From NCBI RefSeq assembly GCF_010389155.1, contig NC_057767.1, positions 28,429,295 through 28,493,294 of the forward strand: a DNA stretch of 64,000 nucleotides, given 5' to 3'. Shown piece after piece: positions 50,066 through 61,405 of this stretch. The position numbers and the translations under genes are program-made. The stretch's first letter is position 1. Each line of letters starts with the position of its first letter. The DNA comes from Erigeron canadensis (lineage: Eukaryota > Streptophyta > Magnoliopsida > Asterales > Asteraceae). The notes below the pieces were generated by a model. That model saw nothing but the letters and a program-made list of their open reading frames with translations, did not search any database and was not told the DNA's origin.

Positions 50066-50243
50066 GAAAAAATGATAAATCCTCCTAATCAAATAACCTA
50101 ATAATCCTCTTAAAACATTGAAGGTGACATGTGGTATCCACTAATTCTCTTTCCTAATCTTGTCCCCTAATTTTTCCACATGTCATCATCTCATAGTTAG
50201 GAGAATTATTAGACTATTTGGTTAGGAAGATTAATCATTTCCC
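50066..50243. mobile_element. Fold-back MITE family M2, copy 3
   Basis: Starts GAAAAAATGATAAATCCTCC and ends GGAAGATTAATCATTTCCC. Inverted arms of about 55 bases contain CCTAATCAAATAACCTAATA and its counterpart. The inside (TCTTTCCTAATCTTGTCCCC) matches the copy at 45806-45983 on the opposite strand. Confidence 0.8.
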
Positions 50244-51662
50244 TAAAAACACATCAAACACAACTTTATCTGTTCAAAACAAAATAGAATTAAAGGGTTA
50301 AGCTCAACTAAATAACGAGCATCGATATATTAATATCGATTGCGAACTGTTGTAACTTCTAATAGTTGTCAGACTATTTTATGGACCATTGGAAAAGAAG
50401 AAAATGGGTTGATAATAGGCCCAACCTGAAATGAACGACGTTTTTACTATACGAATTAAAAGCCCACGAAAAAGTATTGAGTCTGCCAACAATCATGTAT
50501 AAATGATTTTCCTTTGTATCCATCATCAAGCATAGATGAGATAATAATTTCTCCAATGAAACTTCTTGCAAGTGTACATTGACCGATCTTCCTACCTTTT
50601 CAGCTTAATTTAGTTCTTTCATAGTATGGTAGGTTTTGAATTGCCACACGGGTTTAGAAATTAATCTCGTACGTAAGATCGCTTGAAAGTGTAGGAATGA
50701 TTTTGGTGCTGATACATGGCCTTTATAAACCTTAAAATGTACCAGGAACTTTTCGTCTATCAAGTTGTCAAAAAGATCACATCTAAATTTAATTAGATAC
50801 ATATCAATGTCTAAATAAATTTATGAGGTCAGGTGTGTATTACTTTCTACCATAAAAAAAGCCGAGAGTCCACTCAAGGATGAAATTAAGTCATTTATCT
50901 TTAAACAATTAAAGCGTCGTTTGCTCCACCCTAATTGAATATACACCCAAGGAAAAATCCAACTTAAATAGGCTCCCTTGACAACAGGGATTAACTAATA
51001 TTGGAAGCTGAAATTACGTCTGGCAAGATTCAAATCGAGGTGTATTTAATGTGTCATGTTCAAATACGTTAGAATAAAAAATGAATTGATATCCTTTAAA
51101 ATTGAAAATAACTTCATAAGTTGAATTATTTTCATCTTTGAATTAAAATATAAGATTAAGATTTAAAAATATTTTTTTTAATCTTGACTCTAGATTTTAA
51201 TCCAAAAGTCATGGTTTCCAACTTTACCTCTAAAATTGATTTTTAAGATCTCTACCCTCAAAGTGAGCCTATCCACAAAGAATATGGTTGTAAGGAAAAG
51301 TTATAGTATTCGGTAGTTTAATGTAAAGACAAATTTATTATTAAAACTATTTACCAAAATGGTGTAAAAAATAAAATAAAAAACACCATTTTAATAAATA
51401 ATTTTAAAAATACACCATTTTGATAAATATTTTTTTCAAACACACCATTTTATAGGAGTGCTTTGCATATGGGCATTAATTTATTACTAATAACTAGTCC
51501 GAACCAAATCCCCATTAATATACTAGCATTCTTGTGGATATCGAAAGGCATCTCAAAAAAGACAGGTAAATGAGACACGGCCTCTTAACTTTAAAACTTG
51601 TTGTTTCTCATAATCAAGATTCTAAACAATAATTTTAGAACTAACACCTTAGGGAGATCGAA
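50244..51662. other. Upstream region of the second UGT, no gene
   Basis: Contains an inverted AT-rich repeat around 51345-51460 with the word ACCATTTT(G/A)ATAAAT in both orientations. No clear TATA box close to the ATG at 51663. Two minus-strand frames (50374-50571, 50605-50802) lack known motifs. Confidence 0.4.
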
Positions 51663-53716
51663 ATGGAAGAACATGACCGAAAACGGCTGCCAATATTGGT
51701 GGTGCTAACCGCAACGCCATTTCATGGTCACATGACTCCAACACTCCAGTTAGCCACAGCCCTTCATGCAAAAGGCTTTTCCATAGCCGTAGCTCATTCA
51801 AAACTAAACCCTCCTAACCCATCTAACCATCCTCCAGACTTCACCTTTCTCCCACTTTTCGACACATTATTAGCTATCGATCATTCTGGTAGCTTCACTA
51901 ATTTCATCAACACTATTAATACCGAGTGTAGAGCATCATTTAAGGAACACTTGACTCGGTTGATAAGTGAAGGAAATAAACGGATAGTTGTCATCTATGA
52001 TAACCTTATGTTTTTTGCAGCAAGCGTTGCTATCGAGTTGAATCTTGCTGCTATCATTTTTCGTAGTTGTAGTGCTGCTTACTTTCCTGCTTTCTTTGTT
52101 CGGCAGCAGCTCCATCAACAGAACAGATTTCTTGAACAAGGTAATTAGTTAATTGGAACCATATACAAACACTACTTAGTCACCACCACACAAATGGGGT
52201 GTCTTTTTGACTCTTCGAATGCTTGTACTTTTTCCCCTTTTTTTAAATAGAAAATGCCAAGGTCTATAAAATTTTTTTGTACTTTTCATATTAAAAATTC
52301 ACCTCCTGAATTTTATTTGTTAACAGCTAAATTTTACACCAAAGCTAGATTTACTTAAAAGTTAATACAGTCCAAGAGAAGGATATTATGGAATCTTTCT
52401 GAATGAACCTAAATTAAAATGGGTTATATTAATTTTATTTTAATCACTTTTTCAATTTTGTAAGTATCTAGTATAGCAAAAACTAATATCATCACCGGTT
52501 TTCTACATATTACATGGTTTTACATATAAAAGTAAGGATGCGTCAACGAGGTTGGTGGCTCATTTACCATCTTAGTTTCACTCCTTACATTTGTGGGTGG
52601 GTGAAAGGGGTGTATGGGTATTTTGAATGTACTAGGTTCCATCCTAGACATTCGGGGTAATTTAAGAGTATGGTTGGAATAGTTTGCCATTAAAAAAGAA
52701 AAAAAAAAAAAAGAGTACATAATTGGTTTTAGAAACACATTAAGGCTTCACAGGGCATCAATTTAAGATGCATATTGATTTTTCAATCTCAGTTGATTGG
52801 AAGAATTTTTAGTATATGAACTTATGTTAGGTTCCTATGTGGCAAAGATTTTGTGATGCAGGACATCGTGCCAAATCACCATCCTCTTAGATACAAAGAT
52901 CTACCCTTTGCGCAATCTTCTATCGAAGATTGGAGACAACTCGGTGTAATATTCAGCAAACAAGCACACCCTTCAGCTGTTATCTGGAACACCATTAGAT
53001 CCCTTGAAGATGAGTCATTAGCCAAAGTCAAAGAACACTACCAGGTTCCAGTTTTTGCAGTCGGGCCACTGCACAAAATAACACCAAGCCCACAAACCAA
53101 TTTTCTCAAAGAGGACATCAGTTGCATCACTTGGCTCGATAAACAAGCTCCAAAATCCGTGGTTTACATAAGCTTTGGAAGCTTAGTCACATTGGATGCT
53201 AAAGTGCTAACCGAGATGGCATGGGGTCTAGCAAATAGTAACCAACGGTTTCTATGGGCTGTTCGGCCCGGTTCAGTAAGTGGACACGAATGGCTAGAGT
53301 TTTTGCCAGAGGGATTTCTAGAAGAAACTAAAGAACGAGGTTTGATTGTAAAATGGGCTCCCCAAAAGGAAGTGTTGGCCCATTTTGCAGTTGGTGCATT
53401 TTGGAGTCATTGTGGTTGGAACTCGATATTGGAATGTATGTCAGAAGGGGTTCCAATGATATGTCAACCATTTACCGCGGACCAATGGGTTAACGTGCGT
53501 TACGTGAGCTACGTGTGGAAGATAGGACTCGAGTTGGAGGTCTTCGAGAGAGGGGAGGTAGAATGTATGATTAGAAGACTTATGGCTGATAAAGAAGGGG
53601 AGCAAATCAGAATTAGAGTAAATGATATGAAGGAAATGGCTAAACAAGCAGTGGAAATTGGAGGTATTTCTCGTGAATCATTGGCCGATTTGGTGAATTT
53701 TATTTTGTCATGTTGA
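51663..53716 (+). CDS. UDP-glycosyltransferase, UGT76-like (copy 2, 448 aa)
   Basis: Exons 51663-52140 and 52848-53716. Intron of 707 bases, donor CAAG|GTAAT, acceptor GCAAAG|ATTT, again splitting an Asp codon (Asp160) at the position used by copy 1. Catalytic His23 (PFHGHMTP) and Asp113 (VIYDN). PSPG box 329-372, [10 protein letters not shown] to ADQ, with HCGWNS at 347-352, Glu355, Asp371 and Gln372. By direct count the two PSPG boxes agree at 36 of 44 positions; the differences cluster near the end (QPWMGDQ against QPFTADQ), which could alter sugar or acceptor fit. The gene appears intact. The shared exon structure, orientation and 5.2 kb spacing show a tandem duplication followed by clear divergence. 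The 'CAGGACATC' near 52858 looks like an acceptor but would drop conserved residues. Confidence 0.95.
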
Positions 53717-53754
53717 CTGTTGAGAAACATGCTATTTCAATATATGATCATATT

Positions 53755-54510
53755 GTTGGGATCGATCACCTCAAACGAAGAAATCAACACGCAAATAACC
53801 AATAATAAAGTAAACAAAAAAAAAAAAGCAAACGACACAATATTTACTTGGTTCGACTCAATGAGTCTAATCCACTACCACAAAAATCACTACAAATGTT
53901 GGATTACAAGAATGGAGACGCTCACTATCAACAATCTATAAACCGTCACAAAAGTTCACTCTTACAAGAAACTCACCTCTCAAGAATTTCTCACCATAGG
54001 CGGAACCACATTGTAATTAGGGGTAGCCCGGGCCCCGAGCTATGGGTCTGCTAAATCGACGTAGTATAATTTGTTTTCGAAAGTGATGTAATCTTTATGA
54101 GTGTTACGGGTCAAAGTAATATGGGAAACCTGTCAATGTAACTAACTCTAAACTTTAAAAAGATTTTTCTAACAATAAATCTTATAAATACATATTTGTG
54201 CATCTAAATGAGAAATGGAAACTAGGAAAATGCAAAAAAAAAAAAAAATCTTTTAAAAACAACCCAAAAAATCTTAAAATTGCTAAAAATTATTACAATC
54301 TAGCCTTTGTCGGTATTTTACGACAATACAAGGCCAGTGGTAAAAAAATTTTTAGCTATGGGTCACTTCAAATCCTGGTTCCGCCACTGTTTCTCACACA
54401 ATACATAAACCTCTAACAATAATTCCTATTTATATAGACAAGACACAAAAGTAGTTTTCTACCTACACCAATGTGGGACAAAAAACTTTGGGTCAATATT
54501 CATGCTTGCT
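53755..54510. mobile_element. LTR-like fragment interrupted by a hAT element
   Basis: From TGTTGGGATCGATCACC, 39 bases behind the UGT stop, to about ACCAATGTGGGACAAAAAAC. The features TTACTTGGTTCGACTCAATG and AATGTGGGAC are of the kind found in plant copia-type or TRIM LTRs read on the opposite strand (from memory). The hAT at 53995-54389 sits inside. The right end is not defined, and UGT copy 2 may take its 3' UTR from this sequence (inference). Confidence 0.4.
53995..54389. mobile_element. Non-autonomous hAT with perfect 8-bp TSD, 395 bp
   Basis: Ends are CATAGGCGGAACCA and TGGTTCCGCCACTG, flanked by TTTCTCAC on both sides (53987-53994, 54390-54397). The ends resemble those of the hAT MITEs at 38885 and 15532, but the inside differs (GGGGTAGCCCGGGCCCC). 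Confidence 0.9.
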
Positions 54511-55220
54511 GCCTTATACAAATATAATTTATATAAAATGGACTATAAGCATAGACTCTTACAAGTCACGAGTAAGAGTCGAGTCCAAACGAGACATCTC
54601 GCTGAGTGATTTATTTTTCTCCGGACTTTTACGAGTCGTGGTGTGAATTTCAAACGAGTCAATACGAATCGCAAACTTATGATTGTTATAGTTTGATAAC
54701 ACGATTATATATATATTTTTTTTGAACGGCGATAATATGATTTAATTAAGGATTGGGTAATTGTAAAACAAATATTAAAGTAAAACAAATAAGATAAGAT
54801 CTTGATCCTTAGATTATGGTTAAATTGATGCAAGAAGATTCACAAAGCAATTAATGTATGATGATTTTCATGATGCATGATGATTATCACTGAAGAAAAA
54901 CCTATTATTTTATTTGTTTTACTTTAATATATAATTGTTTTATTTTACCTAAGCTTTGATTATATATTATATATAATATTTATGGTTACATTATTTTTCC
55001 TTGAGAAAAGCCTGGGAAGGAATCGGGTTTTCAGCGAACATGTTTTGTAACTATTTTTATGGTTACATTATATATAATTATTTTATTTGTGTGCTATTTT
55101 TTATATTTCATTTTTTTTAACAACACACATGCATTGAACATGTTTTGTAACTTTATTTTGCCTTAATATAGGAATATTGTTGAGATAACTTCGGCCCAAA
55201 CGACCAAATCCAATCCCTTT
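54511..55220. other. Upstream region of the copper transporter
   Basis: AT-rich; a repeated TATATAATTATTTTATTT/TATATAATTGTTTTATTT pair (54930, 55070) and ACATGTTTTGTAACT pair (55038, 55138) are present. No gene. Confidence 0.4.
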
Positions 55221-55281
55221 GTACTACATATAAAATACAAACATCGTACTATCAAACACTTTTCTACATACATTATCGTAC
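55221..55281 (+). promoter_or_regulatory. TATA box with three GTACT copper-response-like motifs
   Basis: A TATA box (TATAAAA, 55229-55235) is accompanied by GTAC cores at 55221-55224, 55246-55249 and 55278-55281, all continuing as GTACTA. GTAC is the core bound by the plant copper-deficiency regulator SPL7 (Chlamydomonas CRR1 uses the same core). Three in 61 bases next to a CTR/COPT gene fits copper control; two lie downstream of the TATA box and might be in the leader. No binding data. Confidence 0.6.
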
Positions 55282-55397
55282 TACATTTTACCTTAATCAC
55301 TATTTAATCATCAACAACATACACTAATTAACATTCATAACAAACAAGTATACAATCAACAAGTGATATATATAGTATAATCAAGGCTCCACCACCA

Positions 55398-55820
55398 ATG
55401 ATGATGATGAATGGCGGAAACACGACAATGGGAATGCCACGACGAAAGAAAATGATGATGCACATGACGTTTTATTGGGGGAAAGACGCGTTGATCCTAT
55501 TTACAGGTTGGCCCGGGGTTGATAATACTGGAATGTATGTTTTAGCACTCTTTTTTGTGTTCTTTCTAGCTATCATTGTGGAATGGCTTGCACATTGCAA
55601 CGCCGTTATGATGAAATCAAATGGTGTAGCGTCGACTTTGGCTCAAACGTTGGTGTACACTATACGTGTGGGGCTCGGGTTCATGGTGATGTTGGCATTG
55701 ATGTCGTTTAATTTTGGTGTGTTTTTGACTGCTGTGTTGGGACATGCTCTAGGGTTCTTTTTCTTTCGAGTGATTATGAGATCGTCGGAGCACCAAGATG
55801 TGGTTTCGACTGCCTGTTAA
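55398..55820 (+). CDS. COPT: CTR/COPT-type copper transporter (140 aa)
   Basis: Intronless, as usual for plant COPT genes. High-affinity Cu(I) transporter of plasma or internal membranes, acting as a trimer. The N terminus is Met-rich (Met1-4, Met11, Met13, Met19-21 with HM at 22-23), which collects Cu(I). Three membrane segments are predicted by eye: about 45-65, 86-104 and 107-126. Segment 2 carries the family's MxxxM (Met98, Met102) that lines the pore, and segment 3 carries GxxxG (Gly115, Gly119) for helix packing. The C terminus ends in a single Cys140, with no CxC. The first of four ATGs was taken as start; any would keep the domain. GTAC motifs upstream suggest induction in copper shortage. 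Which COPT number it corresponds to cannot be told. Confidence 0.95.
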   Translation: MMMMNGGNTTMGMPRRKKMMMHMTFYWGKDALILFTGWPGVDNTGMYVLALFFVFFLAIIVEWLAHCNAVMMKSNGVASTLAQTLVYTIRVGLGFMVMLALMSFNFGVFLTAVLGHALGFFFFRVIMRSSEHQDVVSTAC

Positions 55821-57536
55821 TGTTATATTTTGGTTTTGTAATTATACTTACCTTGTTTTTAATAATGTGTAATCATGTCATTATAAAAGAACTTGATTTT
55901 AGTAGATGTGTAATTGTAGAAAATGTAATAAGTTTGACTTGTTCAAAGGTGTTGCCAATACTCATGTATTTTTGTATGCCTATGTGATATAATTTTGAAG
56001 AAAACCATGCTCTTTTGAACTAATTTTTTTATTTTTTGAGAGACAAAAGGTGGTAGCGTTAATTAGTGATGGATCCTTTAAAGTTAGTGATTTATCTATC
56101 ATGTGCCCACATACATCAGAACCAAAAGACCCAACTTAATTTCCTTGGATAGCCTAAAGATAGACCTCTCCGTTTACTTGTTAAGAGTCACTTTAAGCAA
56201 TCGTTCTTGAGTTTTTAACAAAACCTGCCAAGATGAAATCATTTGCATTCAGTGATGTTACAAATTTTATCTCAAACTATGTAGTTCATTCTATGTTAAT
56301 AATTATAGTATTAGAGTTTTTGACGCTTCATTGTTGTATGCCTGTATAGATAGAAGATTAAATTGATCTCAGAAATTAAGGTTGTCATAACAAGTACATG
56401 TATTCACACACAAGGGTCTCTTGTATGGTGGGCATATATTTTTATATGTTTAAGCCAATAGATATACCCGTATGTGGATCACTTAATTTGTATGCTAACA
56501 TATATTTTGCATTTGCATATATGGTATACACACTTGTATACCATGTTGTACCCAGGCTGGATAGGATCAACCCTACCCGTAACCGTTCATCCTTTACAAG
56601 CCCCTACCAGTAACCGTTCATCCTTTCCAAAACCTTAGCAATGAACCTTATTTTTCAACATAACAACCCAGTTCATGAAACAAAGATACATGTCTACAAT
56701 CATTCTCTGTCGAAAAAGTGAAACATGTGTCTATATGTTGTTGCACTATAAAAGGGAGAACTATGATAAAACCAAGCTCTCGCCACCACTATAAAAAGAA
56801 AAAAAGGGAGATGAACTAGTTACTGTATCATCTTCTATATATACCCAAGACAGACCTCAAACTGCTACCAAGTCACCATGGATTTTCCTGCATGATTACC
56901 ACATCCAGATTATTCAAAAAAGTTTTTCCTTTTTATATACTAATTATTCAGACAAATGGAAAAACTTTCAGCAAAAGTGAGTTGCTAGAAACTCGAAAGT
57001 CATAAACTTAGAAGTAGGAAGCAAAGGTAGATGGAACAACAATGACAAAGCCGAACCCCTGAACTAGCCATCAGGTGACCAACAATTCAAATTGTTTCAC
57101 CACTATTGACCCTACTATCGAATTTTTGTGAAGTGTATGTATGATATTATGCTCAACCAAAGACTCATATATCACATCAAGTTTTTGAAATAGAATCTAC
57201 AAAATGAAAAATACGGAAGTAAAAAAAAATAATTCAAGTAATAGGGTGTCTTTTGAGGTGGATACGGATCTAAGAGGTTAGTTTCTGAATAATGGTATGT
57301 TTGGCAAGGGTCTCTTGAAGGTTCTTCGAGCATTTTGGGGCTAGGACTTTCTACTTGAAAAACGGTCAGGTTTGGTTAGAGCTTTTTCAAACATAAATAT
57401 AAAAAAACTCCTCCAGATACATATCTAAACATTATTCGAGCAAAAACAGATCATTTATTCTAACGAAGATATCTAATGTTAAAAAGAATACCTTTGAAAA
57501 ATCAACGTTGACATCATGGAAGCAGAGCGCAACATC
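55821..57536. other. 3' flanks of the copper transporter and of the split gene
   Basis: AATAAG at about 55927 may be a poly(A) signal of the transporter. A frame at 56398-56613 has no recognised motif; TAACCGTTCATCCTTT is duplicated there at 56578 and 56612. An isolated MITE-like end (GGTATGTTTGGCAAGGG) lies at 57294. Confidence 0.4.
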
Positions 57537-59461
57537 TTAATAGTAAAGAGATCCTGTGGTGCATACGAGTTTAAAGATGTAAACTTCTGAACACAAATAA
57601 AGCAATTTAATTTATAATTACATATCTTTTGTGAACTTCAGGTGGGAATTTCAACCCAATTTTTACTTATGAAAGAGTCACTTTAGTCAATGTCTCATCT
57701 CTGAAGAGTCAAGCGAGTAAAATCAAATAAGCTAGATAAAAAGGAAACGGGTTGGACATGTAGGAAATAATCGAAAGTGTGCGTATTTTTAATAGATGCA
57801 TAGATCCACCTAAATGATTTTACTCAAAAACACTAGATTATGGTAACGATATTCTTTCTATAAACATATCTGATACACCAACTGCCTATCATACAAGCAC
57901 TTATGAATAGAAAGTGTTTTGGGTCAAACCGACCCATTTTCAGATTTGCTCAAACTGCCTATATGGCCACCTCTATAGTGAACAAATGGTGATATTCTAA
58001 GAGTCTTAGAACTGAGTGACTGACCTTGCCACCAGTTTCCTCTAGTAGCACCCTGCAGATGGTTGGACTCCTCCCCCTCTTTAGAATCCTGTTCCACAGA
58101 AAACTAAGGGAAAGGAACAAATGTGGGTAATTTAGTCAAAGTGCACCTGTTAAGTCGACTTAGCTAATTAAAGGTAATCAAATGTATATTGCACTAACTT
58201 TAGTATATAATTTTGAGGTCAGATCCTTGGAAGCATGGATATACATATCTTCTTGTCCACCATAGTAGATTGATGAGCTTAGTGGACATGGTTCTATTCT
58301 CTCCTGAAGGATGGACCTTCTGTCCGTATTCATCACACCACTATTTGCAATTGCAGTGTTTTTAGCAACATTCTCTACTGCTCGAGATTAGAATTCAGAA
58401 GAACAAGAAAGGGTGGAGAGATATTAATCACACTGCTAAACAAACAACTATTAGCTCTACATCATGACCAACGACACATGTAATAAACTATATACATGTC
58501 CTATGAAATTGGCAACATGTCTGCTTCTGGAAAAGTTTCAAGTTACACTTCCCTACTTAGGTCGCAATTTCGACCGTTACATGCAAAAGGGTAAAATCGG
58601 GTTTTGTTTGATAGACATTACTTCCAAGGATTAAACAAGTCAACAGTTGTTAAAAACGTATTGAAATGTTTATAATGTCCTAAATTATCTAGACTATTAT
58701 CTAAACTCTAAAGCATAAGGTCCTCACCTTTTTTACAGTATCACATCACCTCTTTTCCACACCCAATTTTACATACTGTCACACTACCCTCTCTCTCCCC
58801 CTCTCTCAGCCTTACACCACCACCAATACAGCCATTTGCCATCAGTGGCGGATGCCACCACACGCAGTAGCCGAATATATTTACCACTTTTTGAAATTTA
58901 ATATTTTAGTTTCATTTTGAATTACAGAAACACAAAGAGTACTATCTCATACCGTTGCATTGCACGACTACTGTCTTATTATAAAAAAGTCACATTACAT
59001 TATTATTTTCATATAATAATAGTTGTTTAATCATACTTCAAGGATTAGTTATATACAGATCCAAAAGAAACTGGGCCAACCTGTCACAACCCGTTGTGAC
59101 CCTCATATAGAACTCATAGAAGGACTGATCTTTACTCGTTACCCAAACGTTATTCCACCTCTTAAAGTAGTGATAAAATTGATTTCAGTACACAAAATTT
59201 AATGTTTTCTCATGGATGTATTTTTGACGTTGACAAAGAGCTAACGACTTTCTCAAATTATGTATCTATTGTCTAATGAAGCTTGCAATTTTCATGTAAC
59301 CATGGAGAACCATGTAACATTAAGAGCATCCACGAAAAGAAAAATGGGGAAAATATATGATTCATACCTGAAGTTCCATGAACAGTGGACCAGACCTGGC
59401 TATCAAGGGCCTCATATTGTATAGGCTGTGAGCATCTCAAACAACAGGTGTGTCCTGCCAC
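57537..59461 (-). CDS. Split plant gene of unknown function, last four exons (5' end missing)
   Basis: Rebuilt on the minus strand from splice phase: exon 59461-59368 (acceptor TTTCAG|GTGG, donor TTCAG|GTATG), exon 58377-58199 (acceptor GAGCAG|TAGAG, donor CTAAA|GTTAG), exon 58103-58025 (acceptor CCTTAG|TTTTC, donor CAAG|GTCAG) and a 17-base last exon 57553-57537 (acceptor CCACAG|GATC). All junctions keep one frame: phases 0, 1, 0, 1, then a stop. The peptide includes HTCCLRCSQPIQYEALDSQV, ERIEPCPLSSSIYYGGQEDM and the end TRGNWWQGSLYY. I recall the 'SSSIYYGGQ ... GNWWQGSLYY' arrangement from small uncharacterised plant proteins, but cannot name the family. The CxxC-like pair (CCLRC) might bind a metal. 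The first exon shown lacks a Met, so at least one coding exon lies beyond 59461; I did not find it. Confidence 0.65.
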
Positions 59462-61340
59462 CTGAAAGAATGCAGTTGAGCAATAAAAATTGAAGTTCAG
59501 AATTTTTGTGTAGTTATGCATCAAGATTGCTAAGTTGACAATAATAAATAGATAATGAAAAAAGTTGGGATGAATGCCATAAGGAGTTCCAGTCACGCCA
59601 ATTAGCAATATGCATAAACCAACTACTAATAATCATAATACAAAAAAGGAAGAAGTAAACCAAGAAAGATCAAACTAAAAGGACATCAGCAAATCACCAC
59701 TTTGTATAAACACTTGCAGCCAACTCAACATGAGATATATCCGTCATACTATGCATCATTGCTAGCCAAATTATTGATAACAAATTGACAAGGATGAGAG
59801 ACTGGGAATTGCATAATATTAAGTTTTGGTCCATTTCTCGTACCCAAAAAGGATAATGAAAGTTTACAAGTTGCAAAAACCAGAATCAACTTGAGTTCAC
59901 GATTGTCAAAGCAAAGCGAAACAAAACAACATAATAGAGAAATGAATGTCACTAATAAGATTTAGGCTTCTATGAATACTGAAAAAAAGCAAAAGATTAA
60001 TAACTTAGGCTTTTATCTTAACCTAGTTATACGACAGGTGAAAAAGATTCGTTTTCCCTTTTTAGTAGTGGTTTTAGATATACTTGCATATACTTTCAGA
60101 TTCTTCAATAACTATTCTAACTATGAGATACTCATATCAGTGTATCCATAGCCGCAACAAAAAGTCCAACCTATATTGCAGTAGACTGCAAACCATAGCG
60201 GCATGGCAGTTTTTGTATGCTACAGGGTGATTAACCCATGAGTCATGGATGTAGGTAACTGGAGGGCGCAAGGTGATCCACATTTTCCTGAACAAATTTC
60301 CTGGGAAAACAAAATTTAAAACAGTACACTGGTTTTACTATGTGTAACTTCCGTTTATGGATAATCACTGCTCACACACCAAGCTCGATGAAGGTGCAAA
60401 GTTTCAGAACCATTCTACATGGAAGAATCAAATTCAGCAATTCATCCATATTATGTTCCAATAAAGAGCTAATTAGGAATTACTCAAATATCAACATTAT
60501 TATAGCTAAGTTGGCTTTATCGAATGTTGCGTATGCAAAAGTCAACCACAATCGACAGATTGATGATAATTAACATACATCGTCTTCGTCGTCCAAATTG
60601 ATAACTAAGATGCCTCTACAGCATAACAATCAATAGAAGCAGTTTGAGTTCTTAAACATAGAATCAAAATGAAAGAAATTACAAAAGGCACTGGTAACTG
60701 TCCATTGAAAATGGGAAATTTGAACTGATTACTATCATACATGCTTTAAGCATCATTACTAGAATCACATATTGAACTGTAACAGTTCACAAACACAGCC
60801 AAATTATTAGTATTTAGTAAGACCAAAGAGAAATACCACCAATATACAGTTTCAAGAATATTGGTCATGCAATCATGGATGGAATTAACATCTGGTAAAC
60901 AATTCAGCCCTAACTGACAACAAACACAGCCAAATTATCCAAATAGAAAGAAAAAAACATATAACATACGGTTTTTGTTGAGTTATGGTCTTTACAATAA
61001 TCAATTGTAAATGTGCGAGTATCTAACAATGTGAACCAGTTATCAAAAACTTAGAACGTGTCAGTGAAGCAGTCATATTAATACACTTGACGTTCTGTTC
61101 CACTGAAAAGTGGTACCACCTAATGAACCATTCTAACCTATTTGTAACTACCAATAATGTTAACTACCTATTTGTACCTATATTTTGGAGTGATTAACCA
61201 CCTTAAACCTATTTGTAACTACCAATAATTTTATGTACCCATATATAGGTCATTTATCAATGTTTTTGAGTTTTAACACATTTATGATACAAACACATTC
61301 TTTACTCCAAAACTCTTGCACATAATGACATAATATTACA
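59462..61340. other. Likely upstream part of the split gene, exons not resolved
   Basis: Should contain the missing 5' exon(s) and promoter of the minus-strand gene. Composition is less AT-rich than in the transposon areas, but no frame with convincing splice sites was found. The segment AACCTATTTGTAACTACCAA occurs at 61136 and again about 70 bases on. Confidence 0.35.
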
Positions 61341-61382
61341 ATCCCACATCGGCCAAGTATGGGATTAGTTGGTGGCTTATAA
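61341..61382 (+). promoter_or_regulatory. snRNA-type promoter (USE + TATA, pol III spacing)
   Basis: ATCCCACATCG (61341-61351) equals the plant snRNA upstream sequence element consensus RTCCCACATCG. A TATAA follows at 61378-61382, leaving 26 bases between. From memory this is the spacing of pol III-type U6 promoters; pol II snRNA genes use about ten more. Similar 'CCCACATCGG ... TTATAAG' arrangements also occur in dispersed plant repeats, so activity is not shown. Confidence 0.6.
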
Positions 61383-61405
61383 GTCTAGGCGTCCCCTCCT
61401 CCTTC

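Noticed and set aside
52846..52860. Alternative acceptor ATGCAG|GACATC for UGT copy 2
   Set aside because: It would remove the residues that align with copy 1 and break the shared split Asp codon; the acceptor at 52847 keeps the alignment.
58848..58870. CAGTGGCGGATGCCACC as another hAT element
   Set aside because: Only a left-end match; no matching right end or target duplication found in the following 1 kb.
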